Shown: positions 9,679 through 18,802, counted from the first letter of the stretch. The stretch: DNA of 64,000 bases from JACDER01 sp963842575 (GCA_963842575.1 CAWJGS010000010.1:1-64000), one strand, 5' to 3'. Numbers and translations: made by a program. The notes: generated by a model from the sequence alone, not told the origin.

Positions 9679-9793
9679 ATGCTAGGAAGCGGCCTTCAGT
9701 GGCCTTAAGGCGGAGCCGAGGGTCGCTACCGGGCATCCTCCCGGCCTGCTCTTAAACGACCCTTAAGCAGATCCCGCGCTAGCCCGGAACCGG
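9679..9793 (-). promoter_or_regulatory. Upstream region of the RTX gene: duplicated 60-bp block plus repeats
   Basis: Positions 9734-9793 are identical, except for one base, to 11868-11927. The block contains the heptamer pair GCTTAAG-GGTC-GTTTAAG (minus strand, plus-strand positions 9751-9768), direct repeats with an 11-bp pitch as in SARP operators. Nearer the gene lie two AAGGCC copies 10 bp apart (9691-9706), then a -10-like TAGCAT (9679-9684, minus strand), then a 27-nt leader with the ribosome site. The distal end still carries sequence equal to the last codons and stop of the SARP regulator gene, although that gene is not adjacent here. Confidence 0.6.
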
Positions 9794-9865
9794 CTCACGG
9801 CCGCCGGTGGCGAAGGAACGGGCGCGGCTCGTGAGAGCCGCGCCCGGATCATTACCTGAACTGTG

Positions 9866-11836
9866 CTACGGCAAGCGCCAAATAGCGGCGTACTTTGCAT
9901 TCGTTCCGCTTTGGTAGCCGGTCAACGAATCGGTCAGGCGGCCCGCCGCGTTCTGCTGCTGGAACGTGCTCGCCCACACGCTGAAGGTCATCGCGTTGTG
10001 CATCACGTAGTTCGTGGACGCCAGGTTGTCCCAGGTGACCGAGAGGTACGCCGTGGTCCCGATCGTGAGGCCATCGACGTCCACCGGCCGGAGACCCTGG
10101 CCCGTGCGCAGGTTGAATTGGTTCTGGAAGTTCGCCTCGGGCGTAACCTCCGTGACGAAACCGCCTGCGCCGGATAGCTCGTAGATGGCGCTGTAGATCA
10201 ACCCGTTGGCCGAGTTCGTGGCCGACACCACCTGCGGGCGGAAGCCCTGTGCGGTCAGCGTCTGGAAGTTGCTGTTGTGCGTTGCCTGTGAGGCGCCGTG
10301 GTACACAGCCTGGCCAGGCCCGCCCTGCTTGGCCCACACGCCCGCATAGACGACCGACGAACCGACGAGGTAGTTGTCGATGTCGATAAGCCGGTAGCCC
10401 TGTTGCTTGAGGGAGTCGAAGTTGGACTGGAACGTCGAGGCCGACATGTTCGCGTAGGCGACCGTCGCCGGCCGGTTCGGCCGCGCCACGATGTTGAAGG
10501 CCGTGGCTGAGCCGACCTTCATTCCGTCCAGGTTCGTCGGCAGGTAGCCCTGGCGGACGAGGTCGTTGAACTGCGACTGGAAGCAGGTCGTGGACATGTT
10601 GGCCGCCGAAGCCTCGGGCGCGCCCGGCCCGACGATCAGCCAGGAGCACGGTGAGTTGGGCAGAAACAGTCCGTACGGCGGCAGCGCGTGCGCAGAGGCG
10701 TCGCCGATCGTCTGCAGCGAGGGTGACGGCCCCGCCGTGCTGTTCCGGTTCGCCGTTGCCTGGAAGCGATGGAACTCCAGCGGCAGCGCGGGCATCGACA
10801 ACGAGTTGGCGTCGTCGACATCGGCGGGGGCGTTTCGATCGAGCTGGATGTGCGTGTGCGGCCCGCTCGTGTTGCCGGAGTTACCGACCCGCCCGATGAA
10901 CTGGCCGGCCTTGACCTGGACCGGTTGGGCGTGAATCGCGGTGCCGCCGTTGTCGAACTTGGATTTCGACTGCGTTGGACACAAGCTGAGCGGGATGCTG
11001 TTCTGTTTGATGTGGGCGAAGGCCATGACCTCGCCGCTTCCGGTGCGGAGCCAGATCGAGTTGCCGAAGCGGTGGTTCGGGTCCTTCGTCCCCGGGGTCA
11101 GGTTCGGCAGTGAGTAGCGGCACTCGAGGATCGTCCCGTCGTCTGGCGCGTAGATCGGCAGGTTGTATGCGAGGAAGTCGCTGTTCGACGAGCCCGTCGT
11201 CCCGGACTTGAGCTGGGTCCACGTGCTGCCGTTCCAGCGAACGACGAAGAGGTCATAGGCGAACGCCTGCGCCGGGTCGCCGTAGTGGTGGCTCTGGTCG
11301 GTCTGCGTCTCGAAATTCGTCCAGAACGTCCCCGCGGGCATGTCGGACTTCTTGTACGGGAGGTAGTACGCCCCCGCCGGCGCCTGGTGCTTGATGTCGG
11401 CCAAGGTGAAGGTCCGAAGCGCCTGGTCGAACCCGGTGAAGTTGAACTTCCCGGTGACCGAGCCCAGCGGGTAGGACCCCGTGAACGACGACGAGACCTG
11501 CACGCGGCGCGAGCTGTTTGCAGGAATCTGGACGCTGAAGATCTGGATCTTCGTCTGCCCCGCCGTGCTGAGCTCCGAGCGCGTCCATGTGATCGCACTT
11601 GCACTGTTGTTTCGCACCAACACGTTGGCGTTGAGGATCCAGGTGTCGGCATTCCCGGGCCCGTTGGCTACCCGCTCGACCGCCGTTGCGGTCGTCCTCC
11701 CCGCCGGTACCGGCTCGAGCGTAACCGTCACCGGCGGGGCAACCGCCCACGCCGGCGCCGCTGCCAGCACGAGCGTCACCAGCGCAATCGCCATGATCGT
11801 TCCGGCCAGGAGCCGTGTCGAGGTGATCGGTGTCAT
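9866..11836 (-). CDS. Secreted M23-type peptidase with C-terminal tandem repeats (BTRD1-like)
   Basis: A signal peptide (MTPITSTRLLAGTIMAIAL, ending AWA) is followed by a beta-rich region and an M23/LytM-like peptidase region. The M23 zinc-site pieces are HHYGDPAQAFAYD and the HxH of SGPHTHIQ. Roughly residues 400-656 hold about five repeats of 45-50 residues of the type 'FQSNFDSLKQQGYRLIDID', each followed by a beta hairpin. These resemble the polyglycine-hydrolase/BTRD1 structural repeat. M23 enzymes cut peptide cross-links in cell walls or Gly-rich substrates, so a lytic or scavenging exoenzyme is likely. ATG 11836 has AAGGAG 5 nt upstream; a GTG two codons earlier is less likely. Confidence 0.8.
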   Translation of the reverse strand: MTPITSTRLLAGTIMAIALVTLVLAAAPAWAVAPPVTVTLEPVPAGRTTATAVERVANGPGNADTWILNANVLVRNNSASAITWTRSELSTAGQTKIQIFSVQIPANSSRRVQVSSSFTGSYPLGSVTGKFNFTGFDQALRTFTLADIKHQAPAGAYYLPYKKSDMPAGTFWTNFETQTDQSHHYGDPAQAFAYDLFVVRWNGSTWTQLKSGTTGSSNSDFLAYNLPIYAPDDGTILECRYSLPNLTPGTKDPNHRFGNSIWLRTGSGEVMAFAHIKQNSIPLSLCPTQSKSKFDNGGTAIHAQPVQVKAGQFIGRVGNSGNTSGPHTHIQLDRNAPADVDDANSLSMPALPLEFHRFQATANRNSTAGPSPSLQTIGDASAHALPPYGLFLPNSPCSWLIVGPGAPEASAANMSTTCFQSQFNDLVRQGYLPTNLDGMKVGSATAFNIVARPNRPATVAYANMSASTFQSNFDSLKQQGYRLIDIDNYLVGSSVVYAGVWAKQGGPGQAVYHGASQATHNSNFQTLTAQGFRPQVVSATNSANGLIYSAIYELSGAGGFVTEVTPEANFQNQFNLRTGQGLRPVDVDGLTIGTTAYLSVTWDNLASTNYVMHNAMTFSVWASTFQQQNAAGRLTDSLTGYQSGTNAKYAAIWRLP

Positions 11837-11867
11837 GTCCACTCCTTCGGTCGACTTGTCAACGATC

Positions 11868-11927
11868 CATCCTCCCGGCCCGCTCTTAAACGACCCTTAA
11901 GCAGATCCCGCGCTAGCCCGGAACCGG
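11868..11927 (-). promoter_or_regulatory. Second copy of the 60-bp SARP-operator-like block
   Basis: This block lies between the SARP/LAL regulator and the M23 gene and overlaps the last codons and TAG stop of the regulator. It differs from 9734-9793 at one base. On the minus strand it contains GCTTAAG-GGTC-GTTTAAG (plus-strand positions 11885-11902). Heptamer direct repeats with 4-bp spacers are the established binding pattern of Streptomyces SARPs. The adjacent gene encodes a protein with exactly that DNA-binding domain, so this is its likely target. The claim is inference. Confidence 0.55.
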
Positions 11928-14900
11928 AGCCGGCTCGACTTCGATCTCCTCCATCAATGTGGCATAGCGCCGGTACTGCCGGTGCGCCTCGCCGTGGCGA
12001 CCGCCCCGAGCGAGCGCGGTCACCAGCCCGAGGTGCGCTCTTTCGTCGTAGCGGTCGCGCTCGAGGATGCGGAGCTGGTACCGCACCGCGGCGTCATCCT
12101 CACCTGCCTCTGCGCTCGTTTCGGCGAGTCCGCGGGCGACGGCGACGTAGGCAACGCGCGCTTCCTCGCGCAAGGAAACCGCCCAATCCTCGTACACGTC
12201 CTCTTCGAGGAAGTCGCCGGTGTAGAGGCGCTCGGCGGCTTCCAACGTGGTCGCGGCCTCGACCGATCCCTCATCGAGGAGGCGCAGACCGGCCGACGCA
12301 GCCGCGAGGAAGCTCTCAACGTCGACCGTGACATGCTCGAGATCGAGCCGGACCGAGTGACGGTCTGTAACCAAGAAGTACCCGGACGCGAACTGTCGCT
12401 CTGGATCGAGGCCCGTCCGGAGCGCCGTCAGCGCGACGGAGAGCCGGTTCGGCAAGGCCTCGACCTCTTCGTCGGGCCACAATGCTTCCATGAGAACATC
12501 CCGCGGCGCCGGCCGGCCCCGGCGCGCGACGAGGATCTTGAGGAGGTCGCGAGCCTTTTTCGACCGCCACTCTCCCAGCGCCACCGTCTTTCCCGCGCAG
12601 CGGACCCGAAGGCCGCCGAGCGCCTCGATCGCCAAGGGCACGGGAGCGCCTGGCGCGACCGCCCGCAGGAGCCCTGCGGGCCTCGACGGGCCGAGTCGCA
12701 TCCCGAACGCGCGGAGCTTGTGCTCTGCCAAGTCTGCGGCCGGCGGCGCTGAAGGCCCCGAGGAAACTCGAGCCAGCGCGAGCTCCGTCGCGGCTTCGTG
12801 CAGCGGGTTGCCCAGGCCCCGCCTGATCTCGAGCGCCTCCTCGAGGCGGTCGCGCGCAGGATGGACGTCAGAGAGCGCCTCCAGCTCGAGGGACTCGGCG
12901 AGCCCGGCTCGATCGCCACGCTCGCGCGCGGCCGAGGCAGCTTTGCGAGCGCGCTCCGCCGCCTTCTCTCGTTCGCCGTGGGCAAGCGCGACCCAGCCCC
13001 AGGCCAATAGCGCGAAGACGATCCCATGGCCAGACGAACGCGCCTGCGCGACAGCCGACCGGGCGAGCTCCTCTGCCCGCTCGTCATCATCTCCGGCAAG
13101 TACCCGGGCAAGGTTCGCGCGCGCGTAGATCAGGACCTGAGCGTCATTCGTCTCTGCGGCGCCGCGAACAGCCGCCTCGAGCGCCGCCCGCGCGAGGGCA
13201 CGATCGCCTCGCTCGCAATAGACCTCCCCGATCTCCATCGTCGCGCCGAAGGCGCGGCTCGATCCCAGCCGCTCGTAGATCCCCCGTGACGCCTCGAAGT
13301 CCGCGATCGCAAGCTCCAGCTGCCCGAGGGAGTACCGCGTCTCGCCTCGCTTCAGGAGGGCGAATGCGAGCGCGCTCGGGGCCCCTGCGACCTCGCCTCC
13401 GTGAACGGCCGGCTCGATCTCGGCCAGGGCTTCATGGAAGGAGCCTTGCTGAAGAAGATGTGCGACGTGATTGGAGCGGATTCGGATCGCCTGCAGGACG
13501 TCGCCTGCCCTTTCCGCGGCCTCGAGACCTCGGCGGAAGTGCTCTTCTGCCTTGGAGGGATCGGTTCGCAGGGCAAGCACCATCGACACGTTGCTGGCGA
13601 CTGCGACCGCGCGAGGATCGCCTGACGCCGTTGCGCGCTCGAGCGCCCTGGCCGCGTTCTGTCGGCTCTTTCCCAGCTCACCTCGCCCAAGTTGCGCCGA
13701 TGCGATCCAGGCGATGAGCATCGCCTCGTCGGCCGGGTTGCCCCCGTCGAGTTCGCCGCGGCCAAAGGCTTCAAGGGCCTCCTCAGGCTCGCCGCGGTCG
13801 AAATAGATACGACCGATGCGCCAGGCCAACCCGGGCGAGAGCTTTGGTCCACTGGCTGCGCGCTCGTAGCAGGCGAGTGCCTCGGCCCAGTCGCCCTTGA
13901 GCGCATGCGCTTCGCCGATGAGTTGCTCGAGCGGGCCACCGCGAGCCGCTGGAGGAAGCGTGGCGGCGGCTTCGAGAACTGCCTCGATGGCACCGCCGGC
14001 GAGGAGTCGGGCTCCATGGTCGCGGAGGATCCGGCCGAGCTCCGCCGAGTCGCCGCTCTGACCGGCCGTGTGAAGCGCATCCTCGAGGTACCCGTTGTCC
14101 TCGAACCAACGGGCTGCACGCCTGTAGAGGGTGCGCAGCTCGCGTATGTGTAGTGGCCGGCGGTCGCGCAGGAACTCACGCAGGAGGGCGTGTAGCGAGA
14201 ACCAGGTCTCCTCCCCGCTCTCCACCGGAAGGAGGAAACCTCGACTCACGAGTGAGGCGACGACCTGCGGAGCGTTCGGGAGCCCGACGGCGACACACAA
14301 AGCAGGACTCACACGCTCGAGCCACGCCGCCCGCCGCAATAGGTCGACGACATCTCTCGGCTCTCGCTCCAGGACCTCCTCGGCTACGTAGGAGAACAAC
14401 GGGCCCTCCGGCCGGCGCAGGCCCTCGAGCGCGGAAAGGTGCTCGCCTTCGGGAACCGAGCTGAGTGCCTCGACGACCATCCGAACCTCGGCCGGCCAGC
14501 CCGCCGTCGCCGCATAGACGGCCCGTGCGAGCTCCTGGAAGCCTTGGCCAAGCGTGATGGCGATCAGCTGGGCGACTTCGTCCTGCGTGAATGCGAGGTC
14601 CGAGGCATCGAGCTCGAGCACCTCGCCCCGGCCGCGTAGGCGCGCGATCGGAAACGGAAGCTCGTCACGGGATGCGACGACCAGATGAAGCGTGGGGGGC
14701 GCATGGCGGCAGAGGCTCTCGACGAGGCGCGTTGCCGCCGTTCCGTGCCCCAGCTCGTGGACGTCGTCCAAGACCAGAACGACGTCGTGACCGAGCAGCT
14801 CGTCCAAGGATGCGCAGAGACCGGCGGCGAATGCCTCCGCGCTCAGCTGGTGCTCGCTCGATCCCGCGACGGCAGTGATCTCGGCGGGGAGATCGGGCAC

Positions 14901-15140
14901 GCAGGACCGCACGGCGGCAGCGACCCCCCGTGCAAACGTGGGCAGTCTCTTGTCCTGCGAGCCGGCGGTGTGCCAGGCGCAGCTCACATCCTTTGCCCAC
15001 TCTGCGAGCAAGGTGCTCTTCCCGAACCCCGCGCCCGCGACGATCGAGGTCAGGCGCTTCCCGAACGTCCCGTCGAGTCGGCTCTCCAGCAGCGGGCGTC
15101 GAAGAATCGACGCGAGGCCATTGCTGGAGTCCTGCTTCAT
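11913..15140 (-). CDS. Large ATPase regulator with SARP/BTAD DNA-binding module
   Basis: A 1075-residue regulator. The N-terminus is a STAND/MalT-like ATPase with Walker A GAGFGKST (about residues 36-43) and Walker B-like VVLVLDDVHEL (about 120-130). TPR-like helices fill the middle. From about residue 838 there is an OmpR-type winged helix (IEALGGLRVRCAGKTVALGE) followed by a bacterial transcriptional activator domain (BTAD) to the C-terminus. This SARP module at the C-terminus replaces the LuxR helix-turn-helix of ordinary LAL proteins. The gene directly precedes the M23 protease gene. A pair of SARP-type heptamer repeats overlaps its 3' end, suggesting it activates the secreted genes downstream. 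Confidence 0.88.
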   Translation of the reverse strand: MKQDSSNGLASILRRPLLESRLDGTFGKRLTSIVAGAGFGKSTLLAEWAKDVSCAWHTAGSQDKRLPTFARGVAAAVRSCVPDLPAEITAVAGSSEHQLSAEAFAAGLCASLDELLGHDVVLVLDDVHELGHGTAATRLVESLCRHAPPTLHLVVASRDELPFPIARLRGRGEVLELDASDLAFTQDEVAQLIAITLGQGFQELARAVYAATAGWPAEVRMVVEALSSVPEGEHLSALEGLRRPEGPLFSYVAEEVLEREPRDVVDLLRRAAWLERVSPALCVAVGLPNAPQVVASLVSRGFLLPVESGEETWFSLHALLREFLRDRRPLHIRELRTLYRRAARWFEDNGYLEDALHTAGQSGDSAELGRILRDHGARLLAGGAIEAVLEAAATLPPAARGGPLEQLIGEAHALKGDWAEALACYERAASGPKLSPGLAWRIGRIYFDRGEPEEALEAFGRGELDGGNPADEAMLIAWIASAQLGRGELGKSRQNAARALERATASGDPRAVAVASNVSMVLALRTDPSKAEEHFRRGLEAAERAGDVLQAIRIRSNHVAHLLQQGSFHEALAEIEPAVHGGEVAGAPSALAFALLKRGETRYSLGQLELAIADFEASRGIYERLGSSRAFGATMEIGEVYCERGDRALARAALEAAVRGAAETNDAQVLIYARANLARVLAGDDDERAEELARSAVAQARSSGHGIVFALLAWGWVALAHGEREKAAERARKAASAARERGDRAGLAESLELEALSDVHPARDRLEEALEIRRGLGNPLHEAATELALARVSSGPSAPPAADLAEHKLRAFGMRLGPSRPAGLLRAVAPGAPVPLAIEALGGLRVRCAGKTVALGEWRSKKARDLLKILVARRGRPAPRDVLMEALWPDEEVEALPNRLSVALTALRTGLDPERQFASGYFLVTDRHSVRLDLEHVTVDVESFLAAASAGLRLLDEGSVEAATTLEAAERLYTGDFLEEDVYEDWAVSLREEARVAYVAVARGLAETSAEAGEDDAAVRYQLRILERDRYDERAHLGLVTALARGGRHGEAHRQYRRYATLMEEIEVEPAPVPG

Positions 15141-15250
15141 GTCGGGCGGGACGTAAATGCCCCGCTAGTCGTGCTCGTTTACTCCTCGAGCGATCCTAAC
15201 GGCTTCGTCAGGCGCGCGAATCGGCCGTCATGGATGGGCCGTTCGGCCTA

Positions 15251-15279
15251 TTGGATTTCGCGGGAGCGAGTGCTAGCGT
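15251..15279 (+). promoter_or_regulatory. Predicted sigma-70-type promoter for the DUF4386 gene
   Basis: TTGGAT (15251-15256) and TAGCGT (15274-15279) are spaced by 17 bp, and the gene start follows about 70 nt downstream. It lies in the 209-bp gap between the divergent SARP/LAL gene and the DUF4386 gene. I see no other structure in that gap. Confidence 0.45.
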
Positions 15280-15349
15280 CCGGCGCCTATTCGGATCCGG
15301 CGGCGTGGGATCCTCCTGGGGCCATCTCCGAGGAAAGGGGTCGCGAGAG

Positions 15350-16081
15350 TTGCTATCTGATCAACAACGGGCGCGCATCTTCGGCGTGCTCTTTCTCATC
15401 ACTTTCGCCACGTCGATACCCGCGGCGTTCCTCTACCAGCCGGTGCTAGACCACCCCATCGCGTACATCGCGGGCGCCGGCCAGGACACCCGGGTCCTCT
15501 TCGGGGCGCTCTTGGAGTTGCTGCTCATCATCGCCAACATCGGCACCGCCGTGGTGATCTTCCCGATCGTCAGGCGACAGAGCGAGGAGTTGGCGCTCGG
15601 GTATGTGGCCGCCCGCCTCGTGGAGTGCACATTCATTCTCGTCGGCATCGTTGCCGTCTTGGGAATCATCACGCTGCAGCAGCAAGTCGCCGGTGCCGCT
15701 GAAGGTTCGGTTGCCTACACGCTTGCCGCGATCAAGGACTGGACGTTCCTCCTCGGGCCGGGCTGGGTCGTCGGCTGGGGGAACGGGCTGATCCTCGGCT
15801 ACCTCATGTACCGCTCCGGCCTGGTGCCGCGAAAGATGACGTGGTTGGGTCTTGTCGGCGGGCCGCTCATCATCGTGTCCGGCACCATCGTCCTCTTCGG
15901 CGGCGACCATGGCAGCGGTGCCAGCACGCTTCAGGCCATCGCGACGATCCCTGAGTTCCTGTGGGAGCTGTCACTCGGCATCTACTGCACCGTGAAGGGG
16001 TTCCGGCCGTCCTCCCCGATCCTCCAGGCCCCCGCCGGTGGGGATCGCAGCATCGCGACGCCTGCAGTAACTTCCGCGTAG
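15350..16081 (+). CDS. DUF4386-family integral membrane protein
   Basis: A hydrophobic protein with about six predicted membrane segments. The first is in ARIFGVLFLITFATSIPAAF and the last just before the C-terminal tail. The opening 'RARIFGVLFLITFATSIPA' is characteristic of DUF4386 proteins, whose function is unknown. The ORF is open back to 15230, but family members start just before this motif. The TTG at 15350 has a strong AGGAAAGGGG ribosome site upstream, so it was chosen. The stop codon is 1 nt from the start of the DHFR-domain gene, so the two are probably co-transcribed. Confidence 0.82.
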   Translation: MLSDQQRARIFGVLFLITFATSIPAAFLYQPVLDHPIAYIAGAGQDTRVLFGALLELLLIIANIGTAVVIFPIVRRQSEELALGYVAARLVECTFILVGIVAVLGIITLQQQVAGAAEGSVAYTLAAIKDWTFLLGPGWVVGWGNGLILGYLMYRSGLVPRKMTWLGLVGGPLIIVSGTIVLFGGDHGSGASTLQAIATIPEFLWELSLGIYCTVKGFRPSSPILQAPAGGDRSIATPAVTSA

Positions 16082-16082
16082 C

Positions 16083-16640
16083 GTGACGCTCACGCAGTAC
16101 TACACCGCGACGACTCTCGACGGCTTCATCGCCGACGAGCACCACAGCCTGGACTGGCTCTTCGAAGTCGACCGAGGCGACGATCCCGGCTCCGAGTTCA
16201 CGGAGTTCTTCGCGGGCGTCGGCGCGATGGCGATGGGCGCCAACACCTACCGATGGGTCGTCGACCACGAGGATCTCCTCAACCACCCGGAGCGCTGGAC
16301 GGTCTACGGTGACACGCCCTGCTGGGTCTTCGGCCACGGCGAGCTTCCGCAAGTGCCCGGCGTGCCGCTGCGGTTCGTTTCCGGAGACGTGGCTCCCGTC
16401 CATGAGGAGATGACGAAGGCGGCGCAGGACAAGAACGTCTGGATCGTCGGGGGCGGCGATCTCGTCGGCCAGTTCGCGGACAAAGGATTGCTGGACGAGA
16501 TCCTGGTCGGAGTGGCGCCGGTCACGCTCGGCGCCGGAGCGCCGCTTCTTCCGCGCCGGCTCACCGCGAAGCAGCTGGAGCTGGTCGACCTTGGGCGCCA
16601 GGGCCAGTTCGCGCGCCTCAGGTACCGCGTGCGCGGCTGA
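16083..16640 (+). CDS. RibD C-terminal / dihydrofolate-reductase-domain protein
   Basis: This 185-residue protein belongs to the DHFR-like RibD C-terminal family. It opens with YYTATTLDGFIADEHHSLDW and contains the glycine-rich NADPH site IVGGGDLVGQF (about residues 121-131). Members are NADPH-dependent reductases related to riboflavin-pathway enzymes; most stand-alone copies have no assigned substrate. It follows the DUF4386 gene with almost no gap. A truncated, stop-containing relative of the first 27 codons lies at 3699, in the same orientation 12.4 kb upstream. Confidence 0.85.
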   Translation: MTLTQYYTATTLDGFIADEHHSLDWLFEVDRGDDPGSEFTEFFAGVGAMAMGANTYRWVVDHEDLLNHPERWTVYGDTPCWVFGHGELPQVPGVPLRFVSGDVAPVHEEMTKAAQDKNVWIVGGGDLVGQFADKGLLDEILVGVAPVTLGAGAPLLPRRLTAKQLELVDLGRQGQFARLRYRVRG

Positions 16641-16650
16641 GGCAAGAGAG

Positions 16651-18642
16651 CTAGCGGCGGCGGCCGCGCGAGATGGTCAGCTTCACCTTTGTCCCGGCCG
16701 GCAGCGTGCGTCCCGCCGCCGGGCGCTGTGAGAGGACCTTGCCGGCGGCGACCGTGGCCGAGCGGACGGTCTTGACCGCTCCCACTCCGCAATGCGAAGC
16801 CCGCAGCGCGACCCTGGCGGCGGCGAGTGTCTTCCCGCGGACCCGGGGGACGATGCACTGCGCCTCGAGCGTCACCGTCGCCTGGCCGGCGATGGCCTGA
16901 CCGCCGAGCTCACCGGTGATCACGGCCGGCCGGGCTGGGTGCCCGCGGTCAGGGCCGCCGTGTAGCTGCCGTTGTGCAGATCCGTCACGGACGAGAGGGT
17001 GCCGAGGCTCGTGTGCAATCCGACGGCTCCGGCGGACGACTGCAGGTCGTTCCCGGCCGAATCCTTCACGTGCACGGTGACGGTCGAGATTGCGGAGCCG
17101 TTGGCCGGGACGGCGGCCGGTGCGGCAGAAAGCGTCGTCTTCCTCGCGTCCGCCGAGCCTGGGACGACGGAGAAGGTCGTCGCGGCGCTCAGTGAGCCCG
17201 AGGAGGCAGTGATCGTGACCGGCCCGGCCAGCTGGCCGACGACAGTGACCGAGGCGATCCCCGCGGTCGACGTCTTCGACCCGAGGCCCGTGACCGTTCC
17301 CGGCCCCGAGGTCTTCGTGAACGTCACCGGCGTCCCGACCGGGGTCAGGTTCCCGATCGCGTCGCGCAGCTCGACGGAGAGCGCTCTCGCCGAGCCCGAG
17401 GAGAGCGCGGTGCTCGCGCTCGTGAATCGCATGGTCGTGGCCGGGCCGGGTGGAGGAGGTGGCGGAGGAGGAGGCGAGGCGGCGGCGGCGGGGGCGGAGG
17501 TGGCGGGGCGGGAGGCGGGGCGGCGGAGGTGGCGGAGGAGGCGGCGGCGGAGGCGGAGGGGTGGAACCGGCGATCAGAAACGAGCTATTGGCCGTGTCCC
17601 AGTGAGTCGCCAGATAGGTGCCCGGCGCGGGATTCAGGCCGAAGTAGTCGTCGTGGTTGCAATCGAGCAAGCCCTCATGGGCACGGTCCGGACAAACCCT
17701 TCTTATGGTGAGGCCGGACCCATCGTCGTAGCACATGGTGTCGTAGTCGTCCGTGCAGTGGCCGTTAGGCGTCGCGTTCGGAGCATCGCTGTCCACAGCA
17801 CCGAGCGTGTGCGTGAGCTCGTGCGCCTCTACGGAGTGGGTACCGGGCCCTGCCAACAAGCCCCAGCAGGGTTTGTCGACGCGCGCGAACATGGCGACCG
17901 CGCCGTTGTTGTAGTTGCCCTGGTCCTGGCTCGAGTCGCCGTAGTACTGTCCGATCCCGCAGTACCGGTTGGAACCGTCCACCCACACGAGGTACTTGCG
18001 AGACGGGTCCGTAAAGCCGTGGTCCCGCAACTCTTCGATCATCGTCGTGAAATCGCCTGACGCGCTCCGTGAGATGGTGACGTCGCGGATGCTCGGATTG
18101 CACGATGCGTCGGTAACCCACCGTAATTGCCTCGAACCACCCTGCTCGGCTGCGCTTCCCTGGAAGACCGAATCTGCAGCGGCGGCGTACGCCTGCAGAT
18201 ACCCCGCGTAGGTCGAGTAATCGTCTGTTCCGGCCTGATGCGCATAGATGCCCTGCACGGCGTTGCCGCCGCGGTAGCAGTCAATTGTCGAAGCGTCGCC
18301 CTTGCGCCGACTGACGAGAGCGCGCTCGCGGAGCACGCGTAGCGACGGTGCTTTGCGAACGTCGATCCCGGCCGGCGACGGGTCGGGACCATGGGTGCAA
18401 GCTGGAGGTCCGTGTTTCGCGGGGAACGCGAAGACGCCCCGGCACGGGCCGCTCCTGGCCCGAACAAGGCCGCGGTAGATCAAGCCATGTTTGCGAAGCG
18501 CCAAGGACGAGGCGGCGCTCGAGCCATGGAGGCCTGGCCTTGCCTGCCCCGCCGGATGGCCGGAAGCGTCGCCTGACCACGCCGCGACCAGCAGCGAAGT
18601 CGCGCCGAGAGCGACGAGTGGGCTTCTAAGGAACGACCGCAT
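16651..18642 (-). CDS. Secreted metzincin-like metalloprotease with Ig-like and PASTA domains (frameshifted)
   Basis: A signal peptide (MRSFLRSPLVALGATSLLVA) leads into a protease-like domain with the zinc motif HELTHTLGAVD. This is HExxHxxGxxD, where Asp takes the place of the usual third His, as in snapalysin. A possible Met-turn DTMCYDD follows. A proline-rich linker then joins a Big-1-type Ig-like region and a C-terminal PASTA-like domain. The correct Ig-like frame is the ORF at 16920-17432. The long frame leaves it in the proline-rich repeat (about 17450-17560, net +1) and regains it near 16932-16934 (net -1, a GGG run). The product is probably an exported protease with a wall- or substrate-binding tail. 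Confidence 0.75.
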   Translation of the reverse strand: MRSFLRSPLVALGATSLLVAAWSGDASGHPAGQARPGLHGSSAASSLALRKHGLIYRGLVRARSGPCRGVFAFPAKHGPPACTHGPDPSPAGIDVRKAPSLRVLRERALVSRRKGDASTIDCYRGGNAVQGIYAHQAGTDDYSTYAGYLQAYAAAADSVFQGSAAEQGGSRQLRWVTDASCNPSIRDVTISRSASGDFTTMIEELRDHGFTDPSRKYLVWVDGSNRYCGIGQYYGDSSQDQGNYNNGAVAMFARVDKPCWGLLAGPGTHSVEAHELTHTLGAVDSDAPNATPNGHCTDDYDTMCYDDGSGLTIRRVCPDRAHEGLLDCNHDDYFGLNPAPGTYLATHWDTANSSFLIAGSTPPPPPPPPPPPPPPRLPPRHLRPRRRRLASSSATSSTRPGHDHAIHEREHRALLGLGESALRRAARRDREPDPGRDAGDVHEDLGAGNGHGPRVEDVDRGDRLGHCRRPAGRAGHDHCLLGLTERRDDLLRRPRLGGREEDDAFCRTGRRPGQRLRNLDRHRAREGFGRERPAVVRRSRRIAHEPRHPLVRDGSAQRQLHGGPDRGHPARPAVITGELGGQAIAGQATVTLEAQCIVPRVRGKTLAAARVALRASHCGVGAVKTVRSATVAAGKVLSQRPAAGRTLPAGTKVKLTISRGRRR

Positions 18643-18802
18643 GAAGGATTAGGAGCGGGAGAAGAAAGTGGCTTTCCTGCCGCATCCTCCGTGACTCCGC
18701 GCCTTTTGTACCAAAACTGTCGGAGATTTCACTCCCGTCATACGCATTTCATCAACCGATGGATGTCTGGCCGGGGCGGGCCATGCATGGTTCAATCACG
18801 CC

